Origin: JAHBXL01 sp038247555
GTDB taxonomy: Bacteria; Planctomycetota; Phycisphaerae; Phycisphaerales; UBA1924
DNA: 64,000 bases
Direction: 5' to 3'
Assembly: GCA_038247555.1 (NCBI GenBank)
Contig: JBBRUT010000001.1
Span: 1 to 64,000, forward strand
The notes beneath the pieces are model-generated. The model saw only the letters and a program-made list of their open reading frames with translations, had not been told where the DNA came from and ran no database searches. The position numbers and the translations under genes are program-made. Below are positions 26,464 to 35,122 of the stretch, piece after piece; the stretch's first letter is position 1; the number at the start of each line of letters is the position of its first letter.

Positions 26464-27531
26464 TCAGGCGGCTTTGCCGGCGAGGCGGTAGACGAAGGCG
26501 AGGACTTCGGCGACGGCTTCGTAGAACTGCGGTGAGACCTCGCGGCCGACATCAGCGCCGTGGTAGAGGGCGCGGGCAAGCGGGGGCTTCTCGATGATGG
26601 GTATGCCGTGGGCGGAGGCGATCTGCCGGATGCGGAAGGCCAGTTCGTCGGCGCCCTTGGCGACGACCCGCGGGGCGGTCATGGACTTGCCGTCGTACTT
26701 GAGTGCTACGGAGTAGTGCGTGGGGTTGGTAACGATCACATCAGCGGTGGGGACCGATTGATGCATTCGCTGCATAAGCATTGAGCGAGCCATGCGGAGG
26801 CGACGACCCTTGGTCTCCATGTCGCCCTCCATGGAACGGTGCTCATCCTTGACCTCCTGCTTGGTCATCTTCATGTCCTGGGTCTGCTGCCAGCGCTGGT
26901 AGACCAGGTCGATGATGCCGAGGATGAACATGAGCGCGAGGAGCCATGCGGCGAGGGTGACGAGGATCTTGATGATGAGCATCGTCGCCGGAAGGACTTC
27001 GAGAAGGGGAAGCGCGACGGCTGCATCGAAATGGCTGCGGAGGAGGATGAAAGCGACAACAGTAGAGATGGCGAGCTTGATGGTGTTGACGACAGTTTTG
27101 AGCAGGCTGCGCTTGCTGATGATCCGCTTGACGCCGCTTATGGGATTAAGCTTGCTGAGCTGGGGCTTCAGCGGGTAGAGGGTGAGGAGCCAGCCGACCT
27201 GGACGAACTGGGCAATCGCGGAGACGAGCATGATGATCAGGAGGAAGGGCGCGATGGCGAGGGCGGCCTGCGTCGCGGCCCAGGCGGTATAGTCGCCGAG
27301 TTCGGCCGCGAAGAGGCCGTGGCCGGATGTGCGTGCATCAAGGAGGTGACGGGTGATACCGGCCATGGTCCCGGCGAGGGGTGCGCCGAGGAAGAGAAGC
27401 AGCAGAAATCCGCCGGTCATATCGATCGCGGAGCCGAAGTCCTGGCTCTTGGCGACCTGGCCGCGGTTGCGGGTCTCGGACCTGCGCTTGGACGTTGGCT
27501 GTTCTGTCCGTTCGCCCATCTCCTCGGCCAT
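26464..27531 (-). CDS. flhB: Flagellar export switch protein FlhB
   Basis: Export-gate subunit that switches substrate class from hook to filament after self-cleavage, 355 residues. It begins with the family's MAEEMGERTEQPTSKR-type head, has four membrane helices, and a cytoplasmic domain with the autocleavage motif NPTH (in VIVTNPTHYSVAL) at about residue 270, followed by PRVVAKGADELAFRIRQIA. All key residues are present. It starts three bases after the fliR stop. Confidence 0.96.
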   Translation of the reverse strand: MAEEMGERTEQPTSKRRSETRNRGQVAKSQDFGSAIDMTGGFLLLLFLGAPLAGTMAGITRHLLDARTSGHGLFAAELGDYTAWAATQAALAIAPFLLIIMLVSAIAQFVQVGWLLTLYPLKPQLSKLNPISGVKRIISKRSLLKTVVNTIKLAISTVVAFILLRSHFDAAVALPLLEVLPATMLIIKILVTLAAWLLALMFILGIIDLVYQRWQQTQDMKMTKQEVKDEHRSMEGDMETKGRRLRMARSMLMQRMHQSVPTADVIVTNPTHYSVALKYDGKSMTAPRVVAKGADELAFRIRQIASAHGIPIIEKPPLARALYHGADVGREVSPQFYEAVAEVLAFVYRLAGKAA

Positions 27532-27534
27532 GGC

Positions 27535-28329
27535 TCAGTTCCCTCCCCGGACATTGCGTGACCAGTCCATCAGTGTGTTGAGGGTGGCGAAGATGTCGTC
27601 CCGCGCAAGCATCTCGATGGCGTGGACCGAACCGATGAGCGCGATCATGGCGACGATGATCTTGATGGCGAAGCCGATGGTCATGATGTTGAGCTGGGGC
27701 ATGGTCTTCATGATGAACCCGGAGGCGATGGTCTCGGCGAGGACGATGCAGAGGACCGGTGCGGCGACGCGAAGACCGACAGCCATGCCGGAAGAGACCA
27801 GTCCGACGAGCAGGTCGAGCGGCGCATCCACCATGCGGAGCCCGCCGAGGGGGACGTTGGTGAAGGTGACGACGAGCGCGCCGAACATGATCTCCAGACC
27901 GCCGACCGAGATGAAGATGGCGAGCGCGAGAAAGAGAAGGAACTGGCCGATGACATCGCCTTCAACGTCGAGCGCGGGGTTGTAGACGCTCGCGAGACCG
28001 ACACCGATCTGGTGGCCGACGATCAGCCCGCCGAGCTGGATTGCGTACATGGGCAGGGCGGCGATGAGTCCGATGGTGATGCCGATGAGTGTTTCGGAGA
28101 TGACCGCCCAGCCGAGGGTGACGAGGTCAAGCTCGATGGGTGTCTGATTCTCCACCGGGATGGTCGGGTAGATCGCCACGGCGAAGACGAGGCAGAGCAA
28201 GGTACGGATGCGGAGGGGGATCGCGGGGCTGCCGATCACCGGGGCAAAGACGAACACGCCCGAGAGCCGGAAGAGGCACATCAGGAACGGACCGGCGTGA
28301 TCGAGGATGGGAGCGATGTGCGGGGACAT
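27535..28329 (-). CDS. fliR: Flagellar export gate protein FliR
   Basis: Membrane subunit of the flagellar type III export gate, 264 residues and about six helices. Recognisable segments are FLMCLFRLSGVFVFAPVIGS near the N-terminus and QLGGLIVGHQIGVGLASVYNP with the conserved GxQIGFG-type core. It lies in the fliP-fliQ-fliR-flhB-flhA order that is conserved across bacteria. Confidence 0.94.
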   Translation of the reverse strand: MSPHIAPILDHAGPFLMCLFRLSGVFVFAPVIGSPAIPLRIRTLLCLVFAVAIYPTIPVENQTPIELDLVTLGWAVISETLIGITIGLIAALPMYAIQLGGLIVGHQIGVGLASVYNPALDVEGDVIGQFLLFLALAIFISVGGLEIMFGALVVTFTNVPLGGLRMVDAPLDLLVGLVSSGMAVGLRVAAPVLCIVLAETIASGFIMKTMPQLNIMTIGFAIKIIVAMIALIGSVHAIEMLARDDIFATLNTLMDWSRNVRGGN

Positions 28330-28352
28330 GCGAAGCGAGAAGTGACTGCGGG

Positions 28353-28610
28353 CTACCAGTGCGTGAACATTTGGGCGGTGAACTCCATCAGTCGCTGCAC
28401 GATCCAGGGGATGAGCAGGACGGCGACGGCGAGCATCGCGAGGATCTTGGGAACGAAGGTGAGCGTCTGCTCCTGGATGCTGGTGATGGACTGGATGATG
28501 CTGATGAACAGGCCCACGGCGACGCCCGCGGCGAGGATGGGCAGCGCGATCTTCATCGTGACGATGAGGGCATCGCGGACCAGATCGACAAGCTCTGCGT
28601 CGATGTTCAT
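28353..28610 (-). CDS. fliQ: Flagellar export gate protein FliQ
   Basis: Small two-helix subunit of the export gate, 85 residues from the ATG at 28610 (MNIDAELVDLVRDALIVTMK). The second part, GLFISIIQSITSIQEQTLTF and VPKILAMLAVAVLLIPWIVQ, is typical of the family. A longer frame extends upstream into the gap after fliP but lacks family similarity. Confidence 0.94.
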   Translation of the reverse strand: MNIDAELVDLVRDALIVTMKIALPILAAGVAVGLFISIIQSITSIQEQTLTFVPKILAMLAVAVLLIPWIVQRLMEFTAQMFTHW

Positions 28611-28672
28611 GAGAAGGAGCCTGAGACCGAACGGGAGGGGCGTGGCGGTGATACGAGGATGAGGCAGTAGGA

Positions 28673-29599
28673 CTAGGTGACAGCCGCGATCAGTGAATGC
28701 GCGGTGAGCGCGACTGCATCGGGCTGGCGGAACGAAGTGAGGAGTGAACCGACCACCAGTTGCCACCCGTCGACGAGCACGAAGAGGAGCAGCTTGAAGG
28801 GGAGACTGATGAGCACGGGGGGGAGCATCATCATGCCCATGGAGATGAGCAGCGCGGCGATCACCATGTCGATGACCAAGAAGGGAAGGTAGACCTTGAA
28901 GCCGATCATGAAGGCGGCTTTGAGTTCGCTGAGCATGAACGCCGGGACAAGGGAGACCATATCGACGTCGTTGGTGGTCAGCTCTTCGGGGCGAGAGGTA
29001 TCGACTCCGCGGTAGTTGAGGACCATGTAGACACTGGACCAGTTGCCGGTCGCGTCGATCTGCGCGAACATGAAGTCACGCATGGGCTGGCGGGCGAGGG
29101 ACCATAGTTCGTCATAGTCTTGGACCTGGCCGCTGGAGTACGGCACGACGGCTTCTGCGTGGACACGCTCAAAGGTGGGCGACATCACGAGCAGGGTCAT
29201 GAACATCGCGAGGCCGACGATGACCTGCGGGGGCGGAAGCGACTGGGTGCCGATTGCCTGTTTGAGCAGCCCGAGCACGACGATGATGCGGATGAAGCAC
29301 GTCGTCATGAGCAGGATGGACGGGGCGAGGGTGAGGACGGTGAGCAGGAGGATGATGTTGATCGAAGCGGACAGGCCGCCCTGTTCACCCGTGCCGGACC
29401 GTGAAGCGCGGCTTCCCACGCCGCCGACAAACTCGCTCGCGCCCGCGAGGACGCTGAGGGGATTGATGGACTCCAAGTCGAGCGGCTCGGTCGAAACGGC
29501 GGGTTGGGAACCGCCGGGCCCGTAGACCTCCTGCCCTTTGGCGACCGGAGCGAACATCAGCATCAGCAGGATGAAAATGGACGCGAGAAAAGATCTCAT
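28673..29599 (-). CDS. fliP: Flagellar export gate protein FliP
   Basis: Core of the export gate, 308 residues, made with a cleavable signal peptide (ending APVAKGQ). After a spacer of about 60 residues come the hallmark segments LLTVLTLAPSILLMTTCFIR, IVVLGLLKQAIGTQSLPPPQ, and the C-terminal FLVIDMVIAALLISMGMMML. It is longer than the usual 245 residues because of the spacer. Its start overlaps the fliO-like stop by four bases. Confidence 0.96.
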   Translation of the reverse strand: MRSFLASIFILLMLMFAPVAKGQEVYGPGGSQPAVSTEPLDLESINPLSVLAGASEFVGGVGSRASRSGTGEQGGLSASINIILLLTVLTLAPSILLMTTCFIRIIVVLGLLKQAIGTQSLPPPQVIVGLAMFMTLLVMSPTFERVHAEAVVPYSSGQVQDYDELWSLARQPMRDFMFAQIDATGNWSSVYMVLNYRGVDTSRPEELTTNDVDMVSLVPAFMLSELKAAFMIGFKVYLPFLVIDMVIAALLISMGMMMLPPVLISLPFKLLLFVLVDGWQLVVGSLLTSFRQPDAVALTAHSLIAAVT

Positions 29600-30510
29600 T
29601 GAACGCCTCCGCCGCGGAGCGCGGTGAGACGGGAACGCAGCGAACCGACCGGATCGGCGGTGTGGCGTTCGAAGTCGCGGAGATGCAGAGGGTCCTGTTC
29701 GCTGTCGAGAGAAGACTCGTCGAGCAGTTCGGTGCGGTCGCCGCCGGTACCGCGGCGGATGATCCGTCCGAACAGGCTGGGACGCGGTTCCTCGATGACG
29801 CCGTCGTGCTGCCGCTCAAAGCCTGCGAGCGCCTGACGGAAGGTCGTTCCGATGGAACGGCCCTCGGCCTCGTTGGCTTTGATCATGATGGAAGCGACAT
29901 CATCGGGATCGGAGATCTCACAGAGGGTGATGGGCAGAGGCGCTCCGCCGCGAACGCGGAGGCCAGGTGTGCCCTGGGCCAGAAGCAGGACGCGGCGATC
30001 GACCTTCAGAAGGACGAGCGAAGTGCCGCGCGAGAGCGGGTACCTGCCGATGACCTCAAGGATGCCGGCGGGGCTGGGAGCTGCGCCCATGGCGCTGAGC
30101 GCGGTGCCGAAGCCGCCGCGGGATCGCATGAGGCGCTTGATGCCGGCTCCGAGCGCGAGGATCAGTCCGAGGACCATGCCCAGCGAGGCGAGCGTCTGGA
30201 TCAGGGTCGTGGAGGAAGATGATGTTGAAGGGGAGGCGGCCGAGGGGGCAGAGTCGGGGCGGAGTACGGAGGTGCCGCCGCGAACGGCGCCGAGCGGGCG
30301 CGGGCGGAGGTCGCTTGACTGCGCGCGAGGCGCGGCGGGCGCTGGCGCGAGTTCGCTGCTGGTGATGGCGGAGTTGGGCGGGTCGACCAGTGTGCTCTGA
30401 GCAAACGCCGCGGCCGGCAGTGTGCAGAGGATCGCGGCCAGCGCGAGCACAGTGGGGCGCGCAAGTGCGCGGCGGATGGTGACCTGGTTGCGGGGTGTAT
30501 GGCGCTGCAC
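29596..30510 (-). CDS. fliO: FliO-like flagellar biosynthesis protein
   Basis: A 304-residue protein just ahead of fliP. A signal-peptide-like N-terminus (ending AAAFAQS) and a long Pro/Ser/Ala spacer precede one membrane helix (LIQTLASLGMVLGLILALGA, about residues 105-125). The FliO core follows (ILEVIGRYPLSRGTSLVLLK, VDRRVLLLAQG, GLRVRGG). FliO assists FliP ring formation in the membrane. The C-terminal 80 residues are charged and not conserved. Identity rests on the core pattern and position. Confidence 0.85.
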   Translation of the reverse strand: MQRHTPRNQVTIRRALARPTVLALAAILCTLPAAAFAQSTLVDPPNSAITSSELAPAPAAPRAQSSDLRPRPLGAVRGGTSVLRPDSAPSAASPSTSSSSTTLIQTLASLGMVLGLILALGAGIKRLMRSRGGFGTALSAMGAAPSPAGILEVIGRYPLSRGTSLVLLKVDRRVLLLAQGTPGLRVRGGAPLPITLCEISDPDDVASIMIKANEAEGRSIGTTFRQALAGFERQHDGVIEEPRPSLFGRIIRRGTGGDRTELLDESSLDSEQDPLHLRDFERHTADPVGSLRSRLTALRGGGVQ

Positions 30511-30575
30511 TGTGTGCCTTCCTGGCGTGCTGATCGGTGGACTCCGCCACCGGTGCGCAAGATCGGGGCTTGAAG

Positions 30576-31007
30576 TTACGGAGCCCCATCGCGCCCGACG
30601 GCCGCAACGATCTCGTTGATTCGGACACAGAAGTTGTCGTTGAGGACAAGCACCTCGCCGCGGGCGACACGGCGGTCGTTGACGAAGACATCAACGGGGT
30701 CGCCGGCGAGTTTGTCGAGTTCGACGACGGAGCCCTCTCCAAGACGGAGGACATCTTCGACGAGCATTCGCGTGCGGCCGAGTTCGATCTTGACGTGCAG
30801 GTTCACATCGGCGAGCAGATCGATGCCTTCGGGATTCGCGGCCGCGGCCTTGGGCGCGAAGTCGGGGAGATTGAGTGCGCTCGGGGGGGCCACGTTCTTT
30901 GAACGCGCGGCAACTATTGCTGCCTCGGCAGCGGCGATCGGCTCGGCGGGCGGGGTTGCAACGCTCGCTGGATCCGGGGTAGTGGCTTGAGGCTGGGCTT
31001 CGTCCAT
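30576..31007 (-). CDS. fliN: Flagellar motor switch protein FliN
   Basis: C-ring protein of 143 residues. The start is the ATG at 31007 behind AGGAGG; reading further upstream gives a non-homologous extension. An Ala/Pro-rich half leads into the SpoA domain (LLADVNLHVKIELGRTRMLV, DVLRLGEGSVVELDKLAGDP, VDVFVNDRRVARGEVLVLND). It follows fliL with a 182-base gap in which no fliM is present, although FliM is its usual neighbour and partner. Confidence 0.95.
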   Translation of the reverse strand: MDEAQPQATTPDPASVATPPAEPIAAAEAAIVAARSKNVAPPSALNLPDFAPKAAAANPEGIDLLADVNLHVKIELGRTRMLVEDVLRLGEGSVVELDKLAGDPVDVFVNDRRVARGEVLVLNDNFCVRINEIVAAVGRDGAP

Positions 31008-31189
31008 TGGTCCTCCTGACCGTTCGCGCGGCTCCGCCGGGCGACATGCGAAAGGTGCTATCGACCGGTAATCGCGCGAAGGTCGAGCATCGGCGGAGAA
31101 CCAGAGGACACGACACATTTTCGCGCAAGAACGACACCGTATCATCACGAGGTCGCGCAAGTTCGGCCGATCCAGGACTGACCGGGGGA

Positions 31190-31735
31190 TCAGAAGTCCG
31201 ACGGGAAGCCGCGGCATTTGGGGATCATGATCCGCTCGACGAGTGGCTTGCCATCGGCATCGGTCATGCCGCGGATTTTCTCTAGGAAGGCGTTGATCTG
31301 ACGAATCAGGGTTTGCCGCTCTGGCTCCTTGAGCTGGGCGTGCTGAGCGCGGCTGACGATCTGGCCGAGTCCCTCGCCGATCTCGGCCTTTCGCTGCTCG
31401 AGAACCGCCTTGACGGTTTCGGCGTTCTTGTTTCGAACCTGGATGAAGACAGAGAGGTCCCAAACCCAAACCCGCCCGGTTGAGAGGTTTTGGTACTTCT
31501 CGCTGGCGACTTCGATCTCGACCGTATCCTCGGAGTCATCCTCGACGAGGGTGAGGGGGTCGGTTTCGGCGTGCGAAGCGCGTGGGCCCATGAGCCCCAT
31601 GGCAAAGACCACCGCGCCGGCTTCAACCGCCATGAGCACGGCGACGATCGCGAGGGTCTTGATCGGGAGCTTCTTGGCGGGCGGAGGTGCCGCGTCGGAT
31701 GGCGTCTCGGGTGGGGCCTTGGGCTTGTCTGCCAT
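31190..31735 (-). CDS. fliL: Flagellar basal body-associated protein FliL
   Basis: A single-pass inner-membrane protein that surrounds the stator, 181 residues. A Pro-rich cytoplasmic head is followed by a membrane helix (LAIVAVLMAVEAGAVVFAMG, about 28-47). The periplasmic domain has the SPFH-like pattern ending in LIRQINAFLEKIRG. The C-terminal half is well conserved. A 16-base palindrome (31779-31794) without a T tract lies in the gap upstream. Confidence 0.88.
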   Translation of the reverse strand: MADKPKAPPETPSDAAPPPAKKLPIKTLAIVAVLMAVEAGAVVFAMGLMGPRASHAETDPLTLVEDDSEDTVEIEVASEKYQNLSTGRVWVWDLSVFIQVRNKNAETVKAVLEQRKAEIGEGLGQIVSRAQHAQLKEPERQTLIRQINAFLEKIRGMTDADGKPLVERIMIPKCRGFPSDF

Positions 31736-31866
31736 CGTGGTTGCCTCGGCAAAAACTGCGCTTCCATGCGGACATCAACTTCACGCCGGTGAAGCATCGT
31801 CAGGATGAGGCACCACTTTGAGGGTGGGCAAGCAGAAGACCGTGTGGGTCGGTCCAAAGCGTCCGC

Positions 31867-32610
31867 TTATGCGGCCTTGCGGATGGCGGGAATCTCGGCG
31901 GGCACGGTTCTCGGTCGCAGGATGAGATCGGTCCGGCGGGCGACGTCGGACGCGGTTCCGCCGCTGGTGATCATGCGGGCGGATTCGAGGACCACGCCGA
32001 CGGCGAGATAATCTGCCCGTTCGGCCTCTTCCAGCCAGTTGGCGGCTGAGGAAAGGACGGAGAGGGCGAGAATGCAGGTCAGGACCATGAGTCCGATGCC
32101 CAGCGCTGCGCCCGAGCCCATTGCGGCAGGGTTGGCCCAGACTTCCGCCATGAGAAGGATCGTGCCGAGCGCGGTGCCCAGCGCAATTGCGGGACCGGCA
32201 CGGCAGATGATCAGCGCTGTGTGACGCGAAGCGGTACGGGCGGTGAGCCAGCGGTCCAGTTCGACCGAGGCGGCGGCGAAGGTTTCGTGCGGGAGGAGCT
32301 GGCGTGAAACAAGCTCGGACAGGAGACCGAAAACAGGCCGAAACCTTGCGGGAAAGCCGGGGTTTGGTGTGGTTTCCGGTACAGCGGCATGGGTCGTCGC
32401 GAGAGCTGAGCACGCGTGCGCGAGTGCATCAAGCTGGGCGGTCAGTTTGCGCTCCCTCGAGGCGAGGAAGCGAACGAGCCCTGTTGCGCGGGCGACAGGT
32501 AAGGCCGCGAGGCAAGCGCCGGCACAGCACAGCAGGATGATGAGCACATCCGGGGCCTGGGCCAGCCAAAGGAGGGAAGCGGGAAGGCCGTTCGAAGCGA
32601 GGTAATGCAC
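31867..32610 (-). CDS. Divergent MotA/ExbB-like proton channel subunit
   Basis: A 247-residue protein starting at GTG 32610, which has AGGAGG seven bases ahead. It has one N-terminal membrane segment (DVLIILLCCAGACLAALPVA), a cytoplasmic helical loop, then two membrane segments (AGPAIALGTALGTILLM and ALGIGLMVLTCILALSVLSS). The last pair carries the Pro and Gly pattern of MotA/TolQ/ExbB channels, and the tail resembles MotA's ESARMI..GG. It seems to have three helices rather than MotA's four, like ExbB. It lies where motA is found in Gram-positive-style flagellar operons, but no motB follows. A stator role is inference. Confidence 0.65.
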   Translation of the reverse strand: MHYLASNGLPASLLWLAQAPDVLIILLCCAGACLAALPVARATGLVRFLASRERKLTAQLDALAHACSALATTHAAVPETTPNPGFPARFRPVFGLLSELVSRQLLPHETFAAASVELDRWLTARTASRHTALIICRAGPAIALGTALGTILLMAEVWANPAAMGSGAALGIGLMVLTCILALSVLSSAANWLEEAERADYLAVGVVLESARMITSGGTASDVARRTDLILRPRTVPAEIPAIRKAA

Positions 32611-32654
32611 GAGGCCGCCTCCTGCTCAGAGTGTCCCCACCGGTCCCTGAGCGT

Positions 32655-32682
32655 TTATCGGAGCGTTGGCGTGGCGGCTTGA
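32655..32682 (-). promoter_or_regulatory. Candidate sigma-28 promoter ahead of the motA-like gene
   Basis: On the minus strand TCAAGCCG (32675-32682) and TCCGATAA (32655-32662) are 12 bases apart. Compare the enteric FliA consensus TAAAGTTT-N11-GCCGATAA: the -10 core CCGATAA is exact and the -35 keeps four of five bases. A start near 32648 would leave a leader of about 38 bases containing AGGAGG. fliA itself is encoded in this locus. Confidence 0.5.
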
Positions 32683-32689
32683 TCTTCGG

Positions 32690-34423
32690 TTAGCGGCCCA
32701 GGACCAAGAGTTGCTGCATCAACTGGTCGGTGGTGGTGATGACGCGGGATGAAGCGGAATAGCCGGTGGAGGCCAGGATGAGGTTGATGAACTCTTGGGA
32801 CAGATCGACGTTGGAGAGTTCGAGCGCACCGCCGACGATGCGGCCAGCGCCGAGCGTGGTGGGAACTTTGGTCTGGGGAGTGCCGCTGTTGGGGCCGGTG
32901 GTGAAGAGGTTCGAGCCGACTTCCACGAGCCCATTGTTGTTGCTGAAAGTCGCGAGCACCACCTGGCCGAGAGGACGGGTGAGGCCATTGGTGAATGCCC
33001 CGGTGATGACACCGTCTGCGCCGACGGAATAGGCGGCAAGCGTGCCGCGGGGCGTGCCGTCCTGATAGGTCGCGGCGATCTGAGAAGAGACATCGGCGAG
33101 GGCTGTGACGTTGTCGGAGCTTGTGGAGAGGGAGACGTTGACGACCATGGGCGTTTGGGCGCCGGTGTTCTGGCGGTCGATCGAGAGCTCGAAGTTCGGA
33201 GCGCCGGTGAGGCGGCCGGATGTGTCGAACATGACGGTTCCGCTGGCGAGCGCGCTTGAGAGATCGGTGTCGTCGTTGGAGTCGCCGATGTATCGCCAGG
33301 TGGTACCGGAGTTGGTCTTACTCTCCAGCACGAGCGAGAGCGAGACGGTGAGCGGCGTGCCGAGAGAATCAAAGACAACAAAGCTGGTGCGGACGGACTC
33401 GCCGTCGGCGGAGGCCTGACGGGTCGGAGCGAAGGGCGAGGAGACGACGGTTCCGCCGGCATCAAGGATGCGCAGGTCCGAGGTGCCGAGCTCGATGTCA
33501 TTGACCTGACCGGTGTTCCCCACGACGGTGATGACGCCGGTCGCGGGGTCGAGCGAGACGCCGGGGGTGAAACCATCAGGGTTCGCACCCGCGTCGTTGT
33601 TGATTCCCATTGCCTCGTTGAGAAAATCGACGAGGTCCTGCACCGTTGTGGTTGGGCCGATGGCCAACTCGGCCTGGGGGATGAGGCTGGAACCGCGATG
33701 GGCATCCTGGAGTTCGATCGTCTGACCAACGGCGAAGAGGGGATTTCCAGGGCTTGAGGCGTCCTCGATTCCGGTGAGGAGAGAGGTCGGCTCGATGACG
33801 TTGCCCGGCCCGGGGGGAGTTGCGCTGCCGAGGAGGCCGAAGGCGGCGAGGTCAAAGCGAGCGCCCTGTGTCGCGGCATTTCCGCTGGAGTTCAGGTTGC
33901 CGGCGAAGCGGACATTGCGAGTGGCCTGCGCGAGGGTGAGGGTGCCGACGGGGATGCTCAGGTCGCCAACGACTGCTTCGTTGATGCTGAAGTTTTCGTC
34001 GATGCCGTAGCCCTGAAGGCGTTCGCCGGTTACGGACACGAGCTGATTCAGCTCGTTCTGCCGGAACGCGCCCGCGCGGGTGTAGAAGCTGGCATCGCCG
34101 CGGCGGACCATGAAGAAGCCGTCGCCTTCGAGCGCGAGATCTCGCGCATCGCCGGTTGCGGAGATGGATCCGCCGGAGAAATCCCGCTGGGTTCCGGCGA
34201 TGGTGACACCAAGGCCTGTCTGCGTGGGATTGGTGCCGCCGAAGGTGGCTGAGGGCTCTGTGCCCATGGAGTAGGTGCGAGAGAACTGCGTTGCGAAGAG
34301 CATGCGGCTGCTCTTGTACGCGGTGGTGTTGACGTTGGCGATGTTGTTGCCGATGACGTCGAGGTTACGGGCATTGGCGTTGAGGCCGGAGAGGCCTGTG
34401 AACATCGCGGTTGTCGAAGCCAT
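32690..34423 (-). CDS. flgE: Flagellar hook protein FlgE
   Basis: Builds the hook, the universal joint between basal body and filament. From the ATG at 34423 it has 577 residues. The N-terminal rod motif (SGLNANARNLDVIGNNIANV, NTTAYKSSRMLFATQFS) and the C-terminal motif (LSNVDLSQEFINLILASTGY, SASSRVITTTDQLMQQLL) are complete. The middle is larger than in enteric FlgE (about 400 residues), and includes the FlgE D2-type region with DSLGTPLTVSLSLVLE. Confidence 0.94.
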   Translation of the reverse strand: MASTTAMFTGLSGLNANARNLDVIGNNIANVNTTAYKSSRMLFATQFSRTYSMGTEPSATFGGTNPTQTGLGVTIAGTQRDFSGGSISATGDARDLALEGDGFFMVRRGDASFYTRAGAFRQNELNQLVSVTGERLQGYGIDENFSINEAVVGDLSIPVGTLTLAQATRNVRFAGNLNSSGNAATQGARFDLAAFGLLGSATPPGPGNVIEPTSLLTGIEDASSPGNPLFAVGQTIELQDAHRGSSLIPQAELAIGPTTTVQDLVDFLNEAMGINNDAGANPDGFTPGVSLDPATGVITVVGNTGQVNDIELGTSDLRILDAGGTVVSSPFAPTRQASADGESVRTSFVVFDSLGTPLTVSLSLVLESKTNSGTTWRYIGDSNDDTDLSSALASGTVMFDTSGRLTGAPNFELSIDRQNTGAQTPMVVNVSLSTSSDNVTALADVSSQIAATYQDGTPRGTLAAYSVGADGVITGAFTNGLTRPLGQVVLATFSNNNGLVEVGSNLFTTGPNSGTPQTKVPTTLGAGRIVGGALELSNVDLSQEFINLILASTGYSASSRVITTTDQLMQQLLVLGR

Positions 34424-34478
34424 GCGGATCCCTTCCGTGTGTGCTGCGCGAGAGAGAGGCGGGCTGGATGTCGGGGCA

Positions 34479-34985
34479 TCAGGCCGCGCGGTCGCGTTGG
34501 TGGATTTGTGAGAGGAGTCTGGCGACGGCGGGACTTTCCATCGCGGTGGGCGGCCCCAGCGGGGCGGCCTTGTCAGGCGATGGCGCGAGGAGCCCCGCGA
34601 GATCCATGACGCCGTCGATGCCCTCGATGACGCCGCCCTGCGCACTGGCGGCGCTGAGCACGGCTCGCTGGGTGACATCCAGAATGACGCGCCGATCATC
34701 GATGGTGACGAGAACCTTGCGGAGCCCGGCTGCTTCAGCGCGGTCCGCGGCGAGCGCGAGCCGCGCGAGCTGGTCCTCGGTGAGCTGCAGGCCCGCATCA
34801 TCCGCAATGGTCACAGGTCGATTGCTTGAGAGGGTGCCATCGCGGGCGCGGCGGAGCAAGTCGGCGAACTCGCCGGCTTGCACGCCACCGGCAGGAGCAA
34901 CGGGAGCAATGGGCGCGAACTGAGCCGCGTTCGGGCGGCCTGCCTGGCCGAGTTGCCTGAGCATTATCGCTGGGTCGTTACTCAT
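34479..34985 (-). CDS. TIGR02530-type flagellar operon protein
   Basis: A 168-residue protein between flgD and flgE. The central segment (LSSNRPVTIADDAGLQLTED then LARLALAADRAEAAGLRKVL and VTIDDRRVILDVTQRAVLSA) follows the pattern of the small 'flagellar operon protein' family TIGR02530. That family sits in this same position in Bacillus-type and many other flagellar operons. The family role is unsettled, probably hook assembly. The start gives MSNDPAIMLRQLGQ. The tail is Ala/Pro-rich. Confidence 0.78.
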   Translation of the reverse strand: MSNDPAIMLRQLGQAGRPNAAQFAPIAPVAPAGGVQAGEFADLLRRARDGTLSSNRPVTIADDAGLQLTEDQLARLALAADRAEAAGLRKVLVTIDDRRVILDVTQRAVLSAASAQGGVIEGIDGVMDLAGLLAPSPDKAAPLGPPTAMESPAVARLLSQIHQRDRAA

Positions 34986-35122
34986 CGCGCAGCCTCGGGC
35001 GTGGGAAGAACGGAAGGACGGGCTCCGCCGCGCTTTCGATCTGAGTTCTCAAACGATGGCCCGGCTCCGCCGCGGCGAGTTTTGATCAGTGGGTTGATGA
35101 GCGTTCTGCTGAGGCGAGCGGA

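Noticed and set aside
31008..31469. N-terminal extension of the fliN frame upstream of 31007
   Set aside because: It is Arg-rich, unlike FliN, overlaps fliL on the same strand, and a strong ribosome site marks the ATG at 31007.
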